Source: JAHCHG01 sp965214585 (lineage in GTDB: Bacteria > Acidobacteriota > Blastocatellia > Pyrinomonadales > Pyrinomonadaceae). Taken from it: DNA of 64,000 nucleotides. Positions 42,459-51,098 of this stretch are shown here, piece by piece (within the stretch, counting starts at the first letter, position 1; each line of letters begins with the position of its first letter). The notes beneath the pieces were generated by a model, which saw nothing but the letters and a program-made list of their open reading frames with translations, was not told the origin of the DNA and ran no database searches. The DNA is taken from positions 558,001 through 622,000 of the forward strand of contig OZ243957.1 in the NCBI GenBank assembly GCA_965214585.1, in the 5' to 3' direction. The translations under genes were made by a program, and so were the position numbers.

Positions 42459-43739
42459 ATGAAAGAGAATATAAAAACAACACGGCTCGAAAACGGCTTG
42501 ACGATTATCACGGAAAAAATGCCAGACGTGCGAAGCGCGACGCTCGGATTTTGGTTTAAGAAAGGCTCGCGCGACGAACCTGCGAATTTGAACGGCATTT
42601 GCCATTTTATCGAACACGCCGTTTTCAAAGGGACGCAAAAACGCAACGCGCTCGACATTGCCGTTGAATCCGACCGGCTCGGCGGAAATCTCAACGCTTT
42701 TACGTCGCACGAAGAAACCGCTTTTTTGATAAAAGTCGTGGACAAAAAGATCGCGCCCGCCTTTGATTTGATCGCCGATATGCTCGCCAATCCGATTTTT
42801 GGCGAAAAGGAAATGCGACGCGAGCGCGGCGTTATTTTGGAAGAAATAAAAATGGTCGAAGACACGCCCGAAGAACTTTTGACCGAACTTTTTCTGCGCG
42901 ATTTTTTCCCCTCTCACGCCATCGGCTTGCCGATTGAAGGCACAAGAAAAACCGTCAAAACCTTCAAAAGCGAAGTTGCCGCCGAATTTCATCGGGAAAA
43001 TTACACATCTGAAAATCTAGTCATAACTTGCGCGGGAAATGTTTCGCATAAGGAAATCGTCGAACTTGCCGAAAAGAATTTTGTAAAAAACACAAAAGCC
43101 AAAAACCAAAAGCCAAAAACCAAAGACCAAAAGCCAAATGTTTCAAATCCGATTTTGCTCAAAAAAAAATCAAATCTCGAACAAGCGCACTTGATAATCG
43201 CCGTTCCGTGGATAAAATCAAGCGACGAAAAACGCTACGCTGCATCGCTTTTGACGAGCATTTTAGGCGACGGAAATTCTTCGCGCCTTTGGCAAAACGT
43301 CCGCGAAAAACGCGGTTTAGCATATTCCGTCGGCGCAAGCGGTGATTCGTTTGACGATTGCGGAGTTTTCTCGATCTACGCCGGAACTTCGCCCGAAAAA
43401 CTCGCGGAAGTCATTGATTTATCAATCGGCGAAATGCGGAAAATAAAAAAATTCGGCGTTGCTGTCAACGAATTAGATTTAGCAAAAGAACAAACTGTTG
43501 CTTCGATCTTATTGAGTTTAGAATCGAGTTCCGCCCGCGCCGAAAATCTCGCGCACAATGAAATCGTTCACGGCAGACAAATTCCCGTCGAAGAAACTTT
43601 GCGAAAGATCGAAAATGTGGAAATTGAAGAAATCCAAGCAATTGCCGAAGAATTTTTCCAAACTGAGAAAATCGCGCTCGCGTGTTTAGGAAACTTGAAC
43701 GGCTTGAAAATTAAAAGAGAAAGATTGGACGTTTCATAA
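42459..43739 (+). CDS. M16-family zinc metallopeptidase, single-domain (processing-peptidase-like)
   Basis: From ATG at 42459 (MKENIKTTRLENGLTIITEK) the 426-residue protein resembles mitochondrial-processing-peptidase-beta/YmxG-type proteases. It has the inverted zinc motif HFIEH (49-53), the distal glutamates in RERGVILEEIKM, and the second-half glycine-rich motif SRLWQNVREKRGLAYSVGA. It lacks a signal peptide, so it probably acts in the cytosol. The open frame upstream to 42372 is terminator and leader. A run of Lys/Gln/Pro repeats (AKNQKPKTKDQKPN, about 210-225) is unusual for the family. A GNAT gene follows after one base, an operon. Confidence 0.92.
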   Translation: MKENIKTTRLENGLTIITEKMPDVRSATLGFWFKKGSRDEPANLNGICHFIEHAVFKGTQKRNALDIAVESDRLGGNLNAFTSHEETAFLIKVVDKKIAPAFDLIADMLANPIFGEKEMRRERGVILEEIKMVEDTPEELLTELFLRDFFPSHAIGLPIEGTRKTVKTFKSEVAAEFHRENYTSENLVITCAGNVSHKEIVELAEKNFVKNTKAKNQKPKTKDQKPNVSNPILLKKKSNLEQAHLIIAVPWIKSSDEKRYAASLLTSILGDGNSSRLWQNVREKRGLAYSVGASGDSFDDCGVFSIYAGTSPEKLAEVIDLSIGEMRKIKKFGVAVNELDLAKEQTVASILLSLESSSARAENLAHNEIVHGRQIPVEETLRKIENVEIEEIQAIAEEFFQTEKIALACLGNLNGLKIKRERLDVS

Positions 43740-43740
43740 A

Positions 43741-44292
43741 ATGAGAGAAGAAATCAAAGGCGAAAAAATTATTCTGCGAAAGTATGAAAGCGATTTCGCG
43801 CCGCTTTTGTTTGAAGCCGCGCTCGAATCGCAGGGCGGAGAATTTACACATTGGATGCCTTGGTGTCACAAAGATTATGCGATCAAAGACAGCGAATCTT
43901 TTCTCAAAGAGTCTGCTGAGAATTGGAAAGAAGAAACGCAGTTTGCCTTTGCGATTTTCGATGCGGAAACAGACGAATTTCTCGGCGGCATCGGACTAAA
44001 TCAGCCGAATACGGTTCACAGAATGTTCAATCTCGGTTATTGGGTTCGCACGTCTTGCCAAAAACGCGGAATTGCAAGCACGGCGACTAGACTTTTGGCG
44101 CAGGCGGCGTTTGAAGATTTAATTATCAACCGCATCGAAATTTTAACGGCGGTTGAAAATAAACCGAGCCAAAAAGTCGCCGAAAACGCGGGCGCGGTTC
44201 GTGAAGGAATTCAGCGCAAACGCCTTGTTATCGGCGACAAAATTCACGATGCGGTGATTTTTTCTTTAATTAGAGAAGATTTTGAAAGCTAG
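43741..44292 (+). CDS. GNAT-family N-acetyltransferase (RimJ/RimL-like)
   Basis: The 183-residue protein has the RimL-type fold. It shows an N-terminal KIILRKYESDFAP, the acceptor region FGIGLNQPN-like (GGIGLNQPNTVHRMFNLGYWV), the acetyl-CoA loop CQKRGIASTATRL, and the C-terminal VENKPSQKVAENAGAVREG with the typical asparagine. It should acetylate a protein N-terminus, aminoglycoside or small amine; substrate unknown. It starts one base after the M16 gene stop. Confidence 0.9.
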   Translation: MREEIKGEKIILRKYESDFAPLLFEAALESQGGEFTHWMPWCHKDYAIKDSESFLKESAENWKEETQFAFAIFDAETDEFLGGIGLNQPNTVHRMFNLGYWVRTSCQKRGIASTATRLLAQAAFEDLIINRIEILTAVENKPSQKVAENAGAVREGIQRKRLVIGDKIHDAVIFSLIREDFES

Positions 44293-44315
44293 GGCGGATT
44301 TAGATTGATTGTAGA

Positions 44316-44393
44316 GTCAGTAGCGTCGGCGTGAGCCGACGCGTTTTGTGCAGACAAACATTGACCAATCGGCTCACCTCGGACGCTGCTGAC
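44316..44393. repeat. Palindrome GTCAGTAGCGTCGGCGTGAG (second copy)
   Basis: GTCAGTAGCGTCGGCGTGAG-CCGA pairs with TCGG-CTCACCTCGGACGCTGCTGAC, with a few mismatches. The better-conserved copy is at 15000-15074. The rest of the gap to 44515 is A/T-rich and holds no gene. Confidence 0.85.
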
Positions 44394-44515
44394 AATTTAT
44401 TCCTTTTATAAACTGCTCTAATTAGGCATTAGGCATCAGGCATTGATAATTATGTCACGATAAAAAACATCTAAAATATGCTGATTGTAAACCTTATATC
44501 AATTCTTAATTCGCT

Positions 44516-45220
44516 CTAATTTTTATAAGCAATCGGATCAATCGCGCCCGCCTTTTCAAATCCGCGCAGCCGCAAAGCGCACGAATCGCAAGTTCCGCAG
44601 GCTAAATCTTCGCTGCGGTAACACGACCAACTCAAATGAATCGGCGCGTTCAATTCCAAGCCTTTCCGCACGATCTCGGCTTTTGAAAGATGAATAATCG
44701 GCGTTTCAATTTTTATATTCGTGTCGGGTTTTGTTCCCGTTTCGATAGTTTTCTCAAATGCGGCGTAAAATTCGGGACGACAATCTGGATAACCTGACGA
44801 ATCTTCGGCAACCGCGCCGATGTAAATTGCATTTGCCTTTAAGACTTCCGCCCAACTCGTCGCAATTGAAAGCATATTTGCATTGCGAAACGGCACATAA
44901 CTCGTTGGAATTTCCTTCGACTGCAAATCCGCTTCCGAAACTTCGATTGCTTTATCAGTTAATGAAGAACCGCCGATTTTCGCTAAATATTCAATCGAAA
45001 CATCGAGCCGTTTTTCAACATTATAAAAATCCGCGATGTCGTTAAATGATTTTCGCTCCCGCTTTTCGGTTAATTGCCCGTAAGAAATGTGCAGAAACGC
45101 GATTTCGCCCGTTTCTTCTTTAGCAATTGCGGCGGTTACGCACGAATCCATTCCGCCCGAAACCAGAACGATTGCGGATTGCGAAGTGAAATTTGCGGAT
45201 TTGTTTTCGGAATTTATCAA
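44516..45220 (-). CDS. queC: 7-cyano-7-deazaguanine synthase QueC
   Basis: QueC converts 7-carboxy-7-deazaguanine to preQ0 with ATP and ammonia, for queuosine in tRNA. The 234-residue protein has the PP-loop VSGGMDSC (20-27) and the four zinc cysteines 200, 208, 211 and 214 (CYRSEDLACGTCDSC). The start is TTG at 45220, two bases after the stop of the previous gene. It closes a four-gene minus-strand operon that begins with queE. Confidence 0.95.
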   Translation of the reverse strand: MINSENKSANFTSQSAIVLVSGGMDSCVTAAIAKEETGEIAFLHISYGQLTEKRERKSFNDIADFYNVEKRLDVSIEYLAKIGGSSLTDKAIEVSEADLQSKEIPTSYVPFRNANMLSIATSWAEVLKANAIYIGAVAEDSSGYPDCRPEFYAAFEKTIETGTKPDTNIKIETPIIHLSKAEIVRKGLELNAPIHLSWSCYRSEDLACGTCDSCALRLRGFEKAGAIDPIAYKN

Positions 45221-45222
45221 AC

Positions 45223-45846
45223 TTATGCGACTTTTTTGATCTGTTCGGAATATTCTGAAATTTTCTTGACGGCTTTTTCCTTTTTGCCGACATTCTTAAT
45301 GTTTTGAGCAATGTTAAATGCTTTCTTGATTTTACCGTCAGTTGCAAAAACTTCGGCGATTTCCGCCAAGACACTTGAGCAATCTATTCTATTTTGAAGG
45401 TTTTCAGAATTTTCGCCGTTTTGAGCAATTGAAATCGCTTTTTTCCAAACTTCATCGGCTTTGAAAAGGGCGTTATTTTTTCGGAGCGATTTGGCGATAT
45501 TATGTAAAAGTTCGGCTTGCTGCCAAGCGGCGAGATTTTCGTTTTCGCCGTTGTGTTCGGCTTCGGAAAAAACAAATAACGCGCGTTCGAGATGTCCGAT
45601 TTCCGCCATTTTATCGGCAATTGTCCGCAACGCTTCGCTTTTTTCGTAGCTTGCCGAAATCAATTGAGCAATCCCGTGTGCCTTTTGCCAGTCATCATTT
45701 TTTAATAACCATTCGATAATTTCAAATAACTGCAAATCTCTATCTTCTTCATCTTTTATCGCCAAAGCCAGACTGACAATTTTAAAACTATTTTGATAAT
45801 TGTCTGCTTGTAAAAGTCTTTCGATTTTTTCCACTTCGCTGTTCAT
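45223..45846 (-). CDS. All-helical repeat protein, function unknown
   Basis: This 207-residue soluble protein is built of about five antiparallel helix pairs of TPR-like or HEAT-like type (for example DDWQKAHGIAQLISASYEKS and KALFKADEVW-like segments). Such folds mediate protein contacts. I do not recognise an orthologue. It lies between the queE-side small gene and queC, two bases from queC, so co-transcription is nearly certain, but a queuosine role cannot be claimed. Confidence 0.75.
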   Translation of the reverse strand: MNSEVEKIERLLQADNYQNSFKIVSLALAIKDEEDRDLQLFEIIEWLLKNDDWQKAHGIAQLISASYEKSEALRTIADKMAEIGHLERALFVFSEAEHNGENENLAAWQQAELLHNIAKSLRKNNALFKADEVWKKAISIAQNGENSENLQNRIDCSSVLAEIAEVFATDGKIKKAFNIAQNIKNVGKKEKAVKKISEYSEQIKKVA

Positions 45847-45851
45847 AATTT

Positions 45852-46169
45852 CTATTTAAGCACATTTTTTGCATATTTTGACAGTAATTTTTTAGTTTCC
45901 GCAACATCTAAATTTGGAAAACGCAAAGACCAATGACCTTCGCCAAATTGCGGAGTAAATTCGGCAATACCGTTTTTCAATAAAGGCTCAATAATTTCGG
46001 CAATCGTTCCTTCAGTTTTCTCGCCTTCGTATTTTGCTTGAATTTCAAGATTGAATTTATAATCAGGCAAAGGATTTTCAAAAACTGAAACGCCGTCTTC
46101 GTCAACACGAAATGCTCCCGGATTTGTGCCGTTCAAGCCGCGATAAAGAACGAGAGTGATTTTATTCAC
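45852..46169 (-). CDS. Small protein of unknown function in the que operon
   Basis: A 105-residue protein starting with GTG at 46169, 3 bases after the queE stop. It begins MNKITLVLYRGLNGTNPGAF and has mixed alpha/beta character with no cysteines, signal peptide or membrane segment. No family recognised. Tight spacing on both sides supports a real gene in the que operon. Confidence 0.7.
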   Translation of the reverse strand: MNKITLVLYRGLNGTNPGAFRVDEDGVSVFENPLPDYKFNLEIQAKYEGEKTEGTIAEIIEPLLKNGIAEFTPQFGEGHWSLRFPNLDVAETKKLLSKYAKNVLK

Positions 46170-46172
46170 AAA

Positions 46173-46820
46173 TCAAACTCCGTGAACATTCGCGCCCCAA
46201 ATGTATTTGTGAAGCTGCAAATTAAGCCGAACTTTCAAACCGCTTCGCGCCACAGTTTCAGCAATTTTCTGCAAATTTTCAATGCCGAAAATCGGCGAAA
46301 TTAAAATCTCTTTTGCGCGATTTTCCAAATCATATTTTTCGATGATTTCTTTGGCAAATTCCCAATCGTTCAGATCGGCGATAACGAATTTTACTTCGTC
46401 TTTTTCCCCGTTCAATCTTTCCAGATTCGCCCAATGATTTCTTTCGGATTCGCCCGACGCGGGACATTTTACGTCCAAAATTATCTTCGCACGTTCGTCA
46501 ACTTTTTCGGTTGACATAAACCCGCCAGTTTCGATCAAGACTTCATAATCTTTATCCAAAAGCTCGGAGATAAAAGGAAAAACATTTTTCTGCGCGAGCG
46601 GTTCGCCGCCTGTAACTTCGACCAAATCGCAGCCGAATTCTTCTAATTTTGCAAAAATCGCTTCAAACGAAATCCGCTCGCCGCCCGTAAAAGTGTATTC
46701 CGAATCGCACCAAACGCAGCGCATCGGGCAGCCCGTCAAACGCACAAAACTGCAAGGTCGTCCGGCGTGCGACGATTCGCCTTGGATTGATAAGAAGATT
46801 TCGGTAATTCGCAAATCCAT
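46173..46820 (-). CDS. queE: 7-carboxy-7-deazaguanine synthase QueE
   Basis: QueE is the radical-SAM enzyme that forms the 7-deazaguanine ring from 6-carboxy-tetrahydropterin. The 215-residue protein carries FLSIQGESSHAGRPCSFVRL, then the CX3CX2C cluster motif (Cys31, Cys35, Cys38; CPMRCVWC) and VEVTGGEPLAQ for SAM binding. The short length and CX3CX2C spacing fit QueE. First gene of the operon queE-unknown-unknown-queC. Its ATG directly abuts a palindrome, so any promoter is in or beyond that repeat. Confidence 0.94.
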   Translation of the reverse strand: MDLRITEIFLSIQGESSHAGRPCSFVRLTGCPMRCVWCDSEYTFTGGERISFEAIFAKLEEFGCDLVEVTGGEPLAQKNVFPFISELLDKDYEVLIETGGFMSTEKVDERAKIILDVKCPASGESERNHWANLERLNGEKDEVKFVIADLNDWEFAKEIIEKYDLENRAKEILISPIFGIENLQKIAETVARSGLKVRLNLQLHKYIWGANVHGV

Positions 46821-46958
46821 AAGAAATAATTTTAACAGGGATGAAGGAGATAGTCAGGGATTGGAAGAAAATTTTATCGTCGGGACAAAACCCGAATCAA
46901 AATCCAATTCATTCGTTTATCCTCTTTATCGCCTCCATCCCTGTTAAAATTATTTCTT
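46821..46958. repeat. Palindrome AAGAAATAATTTTAACAGGG
   Basis: The arms AAGAAATAATTTTAACAGGG-ATG and CAT-CCCTGTTAAAATTATTTCTT pair exactly around an A/T-rich centre of about 90 bases. Same core family as 38461, 42171 and 54076. It begins at the base before the queE start codon. Confidence 0.9.
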
Positions 46959-47022
46959 CCCCGTCTTTGCGCCTTTGCAACTTTGCGTTAAACTTTTGTT
47001 AATTCAAACAGGAGCAAATTTT

Positions 47023-48348
47023 ATGAAAAAACAATTGAAGAAGTTTATCAAAGAGATCGGCAAGGACGCGGTGGCGATAATTCCGGCGGCTCACGAAAAG
47101 ACGCGCAGTTATGATACGGAATATAAATTCCGGCAGGATTCGGATTTTTGGTATCTGACCGATTTTCCCGAACCGGACGCGATTGCGGTAATCGTGCCGA
47201 AAAACAGGAAAAATAAATTTAATCTGTTCGTCCGCCCGCGCGATCCGGCGATGGAAACTTGGTATGGACGGCGCGAAGGTGTGGAAGGCGCGAAGAAAAA
47301 TTTCGGAGCGAACAAGGCTTTTCCGATTGATAAATTCGACAACGAACTGCCGAAAATTCTCGACGGAGTTGACAAACTTTATTACCGTTTCGGCGTTGAC
47401 CGCGAGCTTGACGAGAAGATTTTGGATTATCTTTCAAAACAGCGTTTTAAGCGTTTGAAAACCGCTTATCCGCCGCACACGATTGTTGATCCGACCGTTT
47501 TGATTCACGAAATGCGGCTGCACAAAACCGAAGAAGAAATCGAATTGATGGAAAGAGCCGCCGAAATTGCCGCCGAAGCGCACATTTTAGCGATGAAAAA
47601 CTGCAAACCGGGAATGAACGAATCAAACATCGAATCAATTATCGAACATCATTTTCGGATGAACGACGCGAACGGCGTGGCGTATAATTCCATCGTCGGC
47701 GGCGGCGGAAACGCGACGATTCTGCACTACGTCGAAAACAACGCCGAACTCAAAGACGGCGAACTGCTTTTAATTGATGCGGGCTGCGAATACAAAGGCT
47801 ACGCTTCGGACATCACACGAACATTTCCCGTCGGCGGCAAATTCACCGAGGCGCAACGCGACGTTTACGACATAGTTTTAGACGTTCAAAAGGCTTGCGT
47901 CGAAGCGACAAAACCGGGAACGACGGTTAAAGAACGACAGGATTTATCAATCGAAATGCTCACCGAAGGAATGAAAAAACTCGGACTTCTCAAAGGGAAA
48001 ACCGAAAAACTTATCAAAGATAAAAAATACGAAAAATATTATATGCACGGAGTCGGACATTACATCGGAATGGACGTTCACGACGCGGGCAGATATTTTA
48101 ACGACCAAACGGCAAAAGACTCGCGCCCGTTCGCCGCCGGAATGGTCTTAACCGTCGAACCCGGACTTTATATTCCGCTTGACGACAAAGACGCGCCCGC
48201 CAAATATCGCGGAATCGGCATCCGAATTGAAGACGACGTTTTAGTAACCGAAGACGGCAACCGCAATCTGACGACGAAAGTTCCGAAGGAAGCTGAAGAA
48301 ATCGAGGAACTTATGAACAAAGGAAAATCCAAAAGCGCGAAAAAATAG
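47023..48348 (+). CDS. pepP: Aminopeptidase P-family protein (M24B, Xaa-Pro aminopeptidase)
   Basis: M24B enzymes remove N-terminal residues next to proline using two metal ions. From ATG at 47023 (AGGAG 9 bases upstream) the 441-residue protein has an N-terminal creatinase-like domain (FRQDSDFWYLTDFPEPDA) and a pita-bread domain. That domain carries the metal ligands in LLIDAGCEYKGYASDITRTF, GVGHYIGMDVHDAG, TVEPGLYIP and GIRIEDDVLV. The fold and length fit PepP. A Lys/Ser-rich tail ends it. The next gene, an antitoxin, begins 12 bases later. Confidence 0.94.
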   Translation: MKKQLKKFIKEIGKDAVAIIPAAHEKTRSYDTEYKFRQDSDFWYLTDFPEPDAIAVIVPKNRKNKFNLFVRPRDPAMETWYGRREGVEGAKKNFGANKAFPIDKFDNELPKILDGVDKLYYRFGVDRELDEKILDYLSKQRFKRLKTAYPPHTIVDPTVLIHEMRLHKTEEEIELMERAAEIAAEAHILAMKNCKPGMNESNIESIIEHHFRMNDANGVAYNSIVGGGGNATILHYVENNAELKDGELLLIDAGCEYKGYASDITRTFPVGGKFTEAQRDVYDIVLDVQKACVEATKPGTTVKERQDLSIEMLTEGMKKLGLLKGKTEKLIKDKKYEKYYMHGVGHYIGMDVHDAGRYFNDQTAKDSRPFAAGMVLTVEPGLYIPLDDKDAPAKYRGIGIRIEDDVLVTEDGNRNLTTKVPKEAEEIEELMNKGKSKSAKK

Positions 48349-48360
48349 AGGTAAAAACAA

Positions 48361-48609
48361 ATGCAGACGGAAATTGCAGATACAATTTATAAAAAGGTAA
48401 AAACTCTGCCGCCCGAAAAACAGGAAGAAGTTTTGGAATTTATCGAAGAAAAAATATCTTCTTCCGAAAAAAAGGATGCTCGTCCGATTTGGGAAGTGGC
48501 AAAAGAGATCAGCGAAAGCGTTCCGCTTGAGGAATGGGAAAAACTCCCTTCCGACGGTTCGATAAATCACGATTACTATCTTTACGGTGCGCCTAAGAAA
48601 GAAAAATGA
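48361..48609 (+). CDS. DUF2281-type antitoxin, orphaned
   Basis: This 82-residue antitoxin has the DUF2281 core KVKTLPPEKQEEVLEFIEEK and a C-terminal YYLYGAPKKEK tail. It overlaps a PIN start (ATGA) like its neighbour module. Its own toxin is broken (see 48606-48686). The region is a duplicate of 48735-49384: the same tail (NHDYYLYGAP against NLDYYLYGSP) and the same upstream AGAGGTAAA-AATG leader. It may still bind the intact toxin next door or repress the locus. Confidence 0.82.
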   Translation: MQTEIADTIYKKVKTLPPEKQEEVLEFIEEKISSSEKKDARPIWEVAKEISESVPLEEWEKLPSDGSINHDYYLYGAPKKEK

Positions 48610-48686
48610 AAAAAGTTTTTGCCGATACATTTTATTGGGTGGCTCTCATCAACATTAAAGATCAATGGCGGGAACATATTTTATAA
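48606..48686 (+). pseudogene. PIN toxin with internal deletion
   Basis: The start overlaps the antitoxin stop by ATGA. It encodes MKKVFADTFYWVALINIKDQ then WREHIL and a stop. The first 22 residues match the intact PIN toxin at 48977 (MKMVFADTFYWAALLNPKDQ). The DNA after the junction (TTTTATAATTTTGCTTTAG then AGATGAAATTTATTC) matches that gene's 3' end and its downstream leader. About 110 codons are therefore missing. Only the first acidic residue of the active site remains, so it cannot be active. Confidence 0.88.
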
Positions 48687-48734
48687 TTTTGCTTTAGAGA
48701 TGAAATTTATTCAGGAAAAATAGAGGTAAATAAA

Positions 48735-48980
48735 ATGCAGAATGATCTATCAAAAGTCGTAGCGGAAAAAGTGGCGGTTTTGCCGATTGAAAAACAGCAA
48801 AAGGTTCTGGATTTTGTTGAATCAATCGAGGAAGCAAAAGAGCCGCAGAAAAAATCTTTGTTTGAAAAAATAGAGGAAAGAGTCAGCAGATTATCCGAAG
48901 AAACATTAGAGAAATTGCCAACCGACGGAGCGGAAAATCTTGATTATTATCTTTACGGTTCGCCGAAAAAATCAAAATGA
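48735..48980 (+). CDS. DUF2281-type antitoxin of intact PIN module
   Basis: The 81-residue protein MQNDLSKVVAEKVAVLPIEK-type with KQQKVLDFVESIEEAKEP and the tail DYYLYGSPKKSK. It follows an AGAGGTAAATAAA leader and overlaps the PIN toxin start by ATGA. It should neutralise the toxin at 48977 and autoregulate. Second of three tandem modules. Confidence 0.85.
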   Translation: MQNDLSKVVAEKVAVLPIEKQQKVLDFVESIEEAKEPQKKSLFEKIEERVSRLSEETLEKLPTDGAENLDYYLYGSPKKSK

Positions 48981-49384
48981 AAATGGTTTTCGCAGACACA
49001 TTTTACTGGGCGGCTTTGCTAAATCCGAAAGATCAATGGCATCTGGAAGTTAAAACCGTTCAAAAAAATTTAGGAAAATTTCGATTGGCTACAACCGAAA
49101 CCGTTCTGATCGAACTTCTTAACTTTTTTTCCGAATACGGAGCAGAAATGCGTCAAACCGTCGTTGATACTTCGCGCGATATTTTAACCGATTTAGAAAT
49201 CGAATATATTTCACACTCGCCCGAAATATTTCTTGAAGCATTGGATTTTTACGAAAAACGTCTTGACAAAGGTTACAGTTTGACCGATTGTATTTCGATG
49301 CTGACAATGAAAAACTTGGATTTACAAGAAATTCTCACGCACGACAATCATTTTGAGCAGGAAGGTTTTATAATTTTGCTTTAG
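48977..49384 (+). CDS. PIN-domain toxin (intact)
   Basis: The 135-residue PIN-domain nuclease has Asp7 (FADTFYWAALL), Glu46 (TVLIELLNFF), Asp104 (SLTDCISM) and Asp123 (THDNHFEQEGF). It is of the VapC branch that begins VFADTFYWAAL. It is the only complete toxin of the cluster 48361-49462. The overlap with the antitoxin start-stop ATGA implies translational coupling. Both PIN modules derive from a duplication. Confidence 0.88.
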   Translation: MKMVFADTFYWAALLNPKDQWHLEVKTVQKNLGKFRLATTETVLIELLNFFSEYGAEMRQTVVDTSRDILTDLEIEYISHSPEIFLEALDFYEKRLDKGYSLTDCISMLTMKNLDLQEILTHDNHFEQEGFIILL

Positions 49385-49423
49385 AGATGAAAATTTATTC
49401 GGGAAAAAATAAAGGTAAATAAA

Positions 49424-49462
49424 ATGCAGAATAATCTATCAAAAGTCGCAGTAGAAAGGTAA
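49424..49462 (+). pseudogene. Remnant of a third DUF2281 antitoxin
   Basis: ATG at 49424 begins MQNNLSKVAVER and stops at TAA after 12 codons. It matches the start of the antitoxin at 48735 (MQNDLSKVVAEK) and has the same ribosome-site leader (AAAGGTAAATAAA). It is the truncated start of a third tandem copy, lying just upstream of the TPR gene. Confidence 0.85.
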
Positions 49463-49487
49463 TAGAGGCAGGTAAATACAGAAAACT

Positions 49488-50660
49488 ATGAAAATTACAA
49501 AAATATTTTTTTTGACATTTGTGTTGATTTTTTGTGCGAATGTCTTTGCACAAACGAAGCCAACGCCGTCGCCGACTCCCGAAGCCGAAATCAGAGAATC
49601 CATACTGACGATCAGAATGGCTCAGATCGGGACGGTTTCGGCTAAAACCCGCGAGGATTTTGAAAATGCCGCGAAATTGATGCAAAACAGCAGACACGAG
49701 GAAGCGATTTCCGCGTGGACGGATATTATCAAAACAAATCCGAAATTGATGACGGCTTTTAATAATCGCGGTTATTCGTATATGCAGTTGGGAAAACTCG
49801 ATTCAGCCATTGAAGATTTCAATACGGCGTTGAAAATATCGCCGATGTCAATAACTTATAACAATCGCGGTATGGCTTTTTCCAATAAAGGTGATCTGCC
49901 GAAATCTCTGGCGGACTATTCAACTGCTATCCGTTTAAATCCGAAAGAACCGCTTAATTATAATAATCGCGCGGATGTATATCTGAAAATGGGCGACTTT
50001 AAGCTCGCTCTGGCTGACCAAAATCAAGCGATCTCGATTTCGCCGAATGAAGGATTATTTTTGTCCAATCGGTGTGCTACACATCTCAAAATGAAATCCG
50101 TCGAAGCGGCGATAAAAGACTGCAACAAAGCCATCGAATTAAACCCTAAATTATCGCTTGCCTATATGAATCGGGGCAATCTATATTTTCAGGTTTCGAG
50201 TTTCGAGTCCGCCTTAGATGATTTTAATTCTGCTCTGAAACTTGACGATTCGCTGAACGATCTATACGCTTCACGCGGAGTTGTTTTAAGTCAACTCGGA
50301 CGATTTGAAGAAGCGGTTGAAAGTTTCAGCAAAGCGATAAACGCCCGACCTTCGGCTGTCGTCTATCTGCATCGCGCTTCGGCTTTTGCAAATCTCGGCA
50401 AAACCGTTTTAGAATCGGCTGATTATGACAAAGCACTTGAGATAGAGCCGAATAACGCGGTTGTTTACAACAATCGTGGAATTTATTATTTAAACAAGGG
50501 CGATTCCAAAAAGGCTTTATCTGATTTTACCAAAGCAATCGAGCTAGACCCTAAGTTAATCATCGCTTATCAAAACCGGGCGTTTCTATACAAACAGATT
50601 GGCGAAACGGAAAAAGCCGAATCTGATGAAAAGTCTGTCGAAGCGATTCAGAAACAATAA
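49488..50660 (+). CDS. Exported tetratricopeptide-repeat protein
   Basis: A signal peptide (about residues 1-21, ending VFAQ) precedes a Thr/Pro/Glu-rich linker and about ten TPR units of 34 residues (from about 75 to 380; for example NNRGYSYMQLGKLDSAIEDF). TPR arrays bind other proteins; no catalytic domain is present. A periplasmic or outer-membrane-associated scaffold is inferred. The start ATG 49488 lies 25 bases after the antitoxin remnant, with a GAGGCAGG further upstream. Confidence 0.88.
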   Translation: MKITKIFFLTFVLIFCANVFAQTKPTPSPTPEAEIRESILTIRMAQIGTVSAKTREDFENAAKLMQNSRHEEAISAWTDIIKTNPKLMTAFNNRGYSYMQLGKLDSAIEDFNTALKISPMSITYNNRGMAFSNKGDLPKSLADYSTAIRLNPKEPLNYNNRADVYLKMGDFKLALADQNQAISISPNEGLFLSNRCATHLKMKSVEAAIKDCNKAIELNPKLSLAYMNRGNLYFQVSSFESALDDFNSALKLDDSLNDLYASRGVVLSQLGRFEEAVESFSKAINARPSAVVYLHRASAFANLGKTVLESADYDKALEIEPNNAVVYNNRGIYYLNKGDSKKALSDFTKAIELDPKLIIAYQNRAFLYKQIGETEKAESDEKSVEAIQKQ

Positions 50661-50681
50661 ATGCTTTGAAAAATAAAGATT

Positions 50682-51098
50682 ATGACAATCGAAGAAATAG
50701 GCATAAATCTTCCCGCGCTGTTTTGTGCGCTTTTTGTGAGCGTGCTTTTCGTTCAATCGGGACTCGACAAGGTTTTCGATTGGAAGGGAAATCTCGAATG
50801 GCTGAACGGGCATTTTTCGGAAACTTTTTTAAGCGGTTTTGTGCCGATCTTGCTTGGGACGATTACCGTTTTGGAAATTGCGACTGGCGTTTTGAGCGGC
50901 GTTGCCGTCGTTTACTTTCTGATTTTCGGTTCAACCGTTTTGATATTTTACGCTTCGATTCTCGGCGCGTGTTCGGTTCTCGCCTTGTTTTTCGGGCAGA
51001 GAATCGCTAAGGATTACGCTGGCGCGGCGGTTCTCGTGCCGTATTTTATATTGCTGATAATTATGATGTTTTTGTCGAATCCATATTTGAAAGTTTAG
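50682..51098 (+). CDS. DoxX-like membrane protein
   Basis: The 138-residue protein has four hydrophobic segments and the DoxX layout, with FVQSGLDKVFDWKGNLEWL after the first helix, the spot where DoxX proteins read 'sGxxKl.d'. DoxX-like proteins are inner-membrane proteins linked to redox stress; the role here is unknown. It follows the TPR gene by 21 bases and overlaps the end of the convergent gene at 51095 by four bases. Confidence 0.8.
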   Translation: MTIEEIGINLPALFCALFVSVLFVQSGLDKVFDWKGNLEWLNGHFSETFLSGFVPILLGTITVLEIATGVLSGVAVVYFLIFGSTVLIFYASILGACSVLALFFGQRIAKDYAGAAVLVPYFILLIIMMFLSNPYLKV

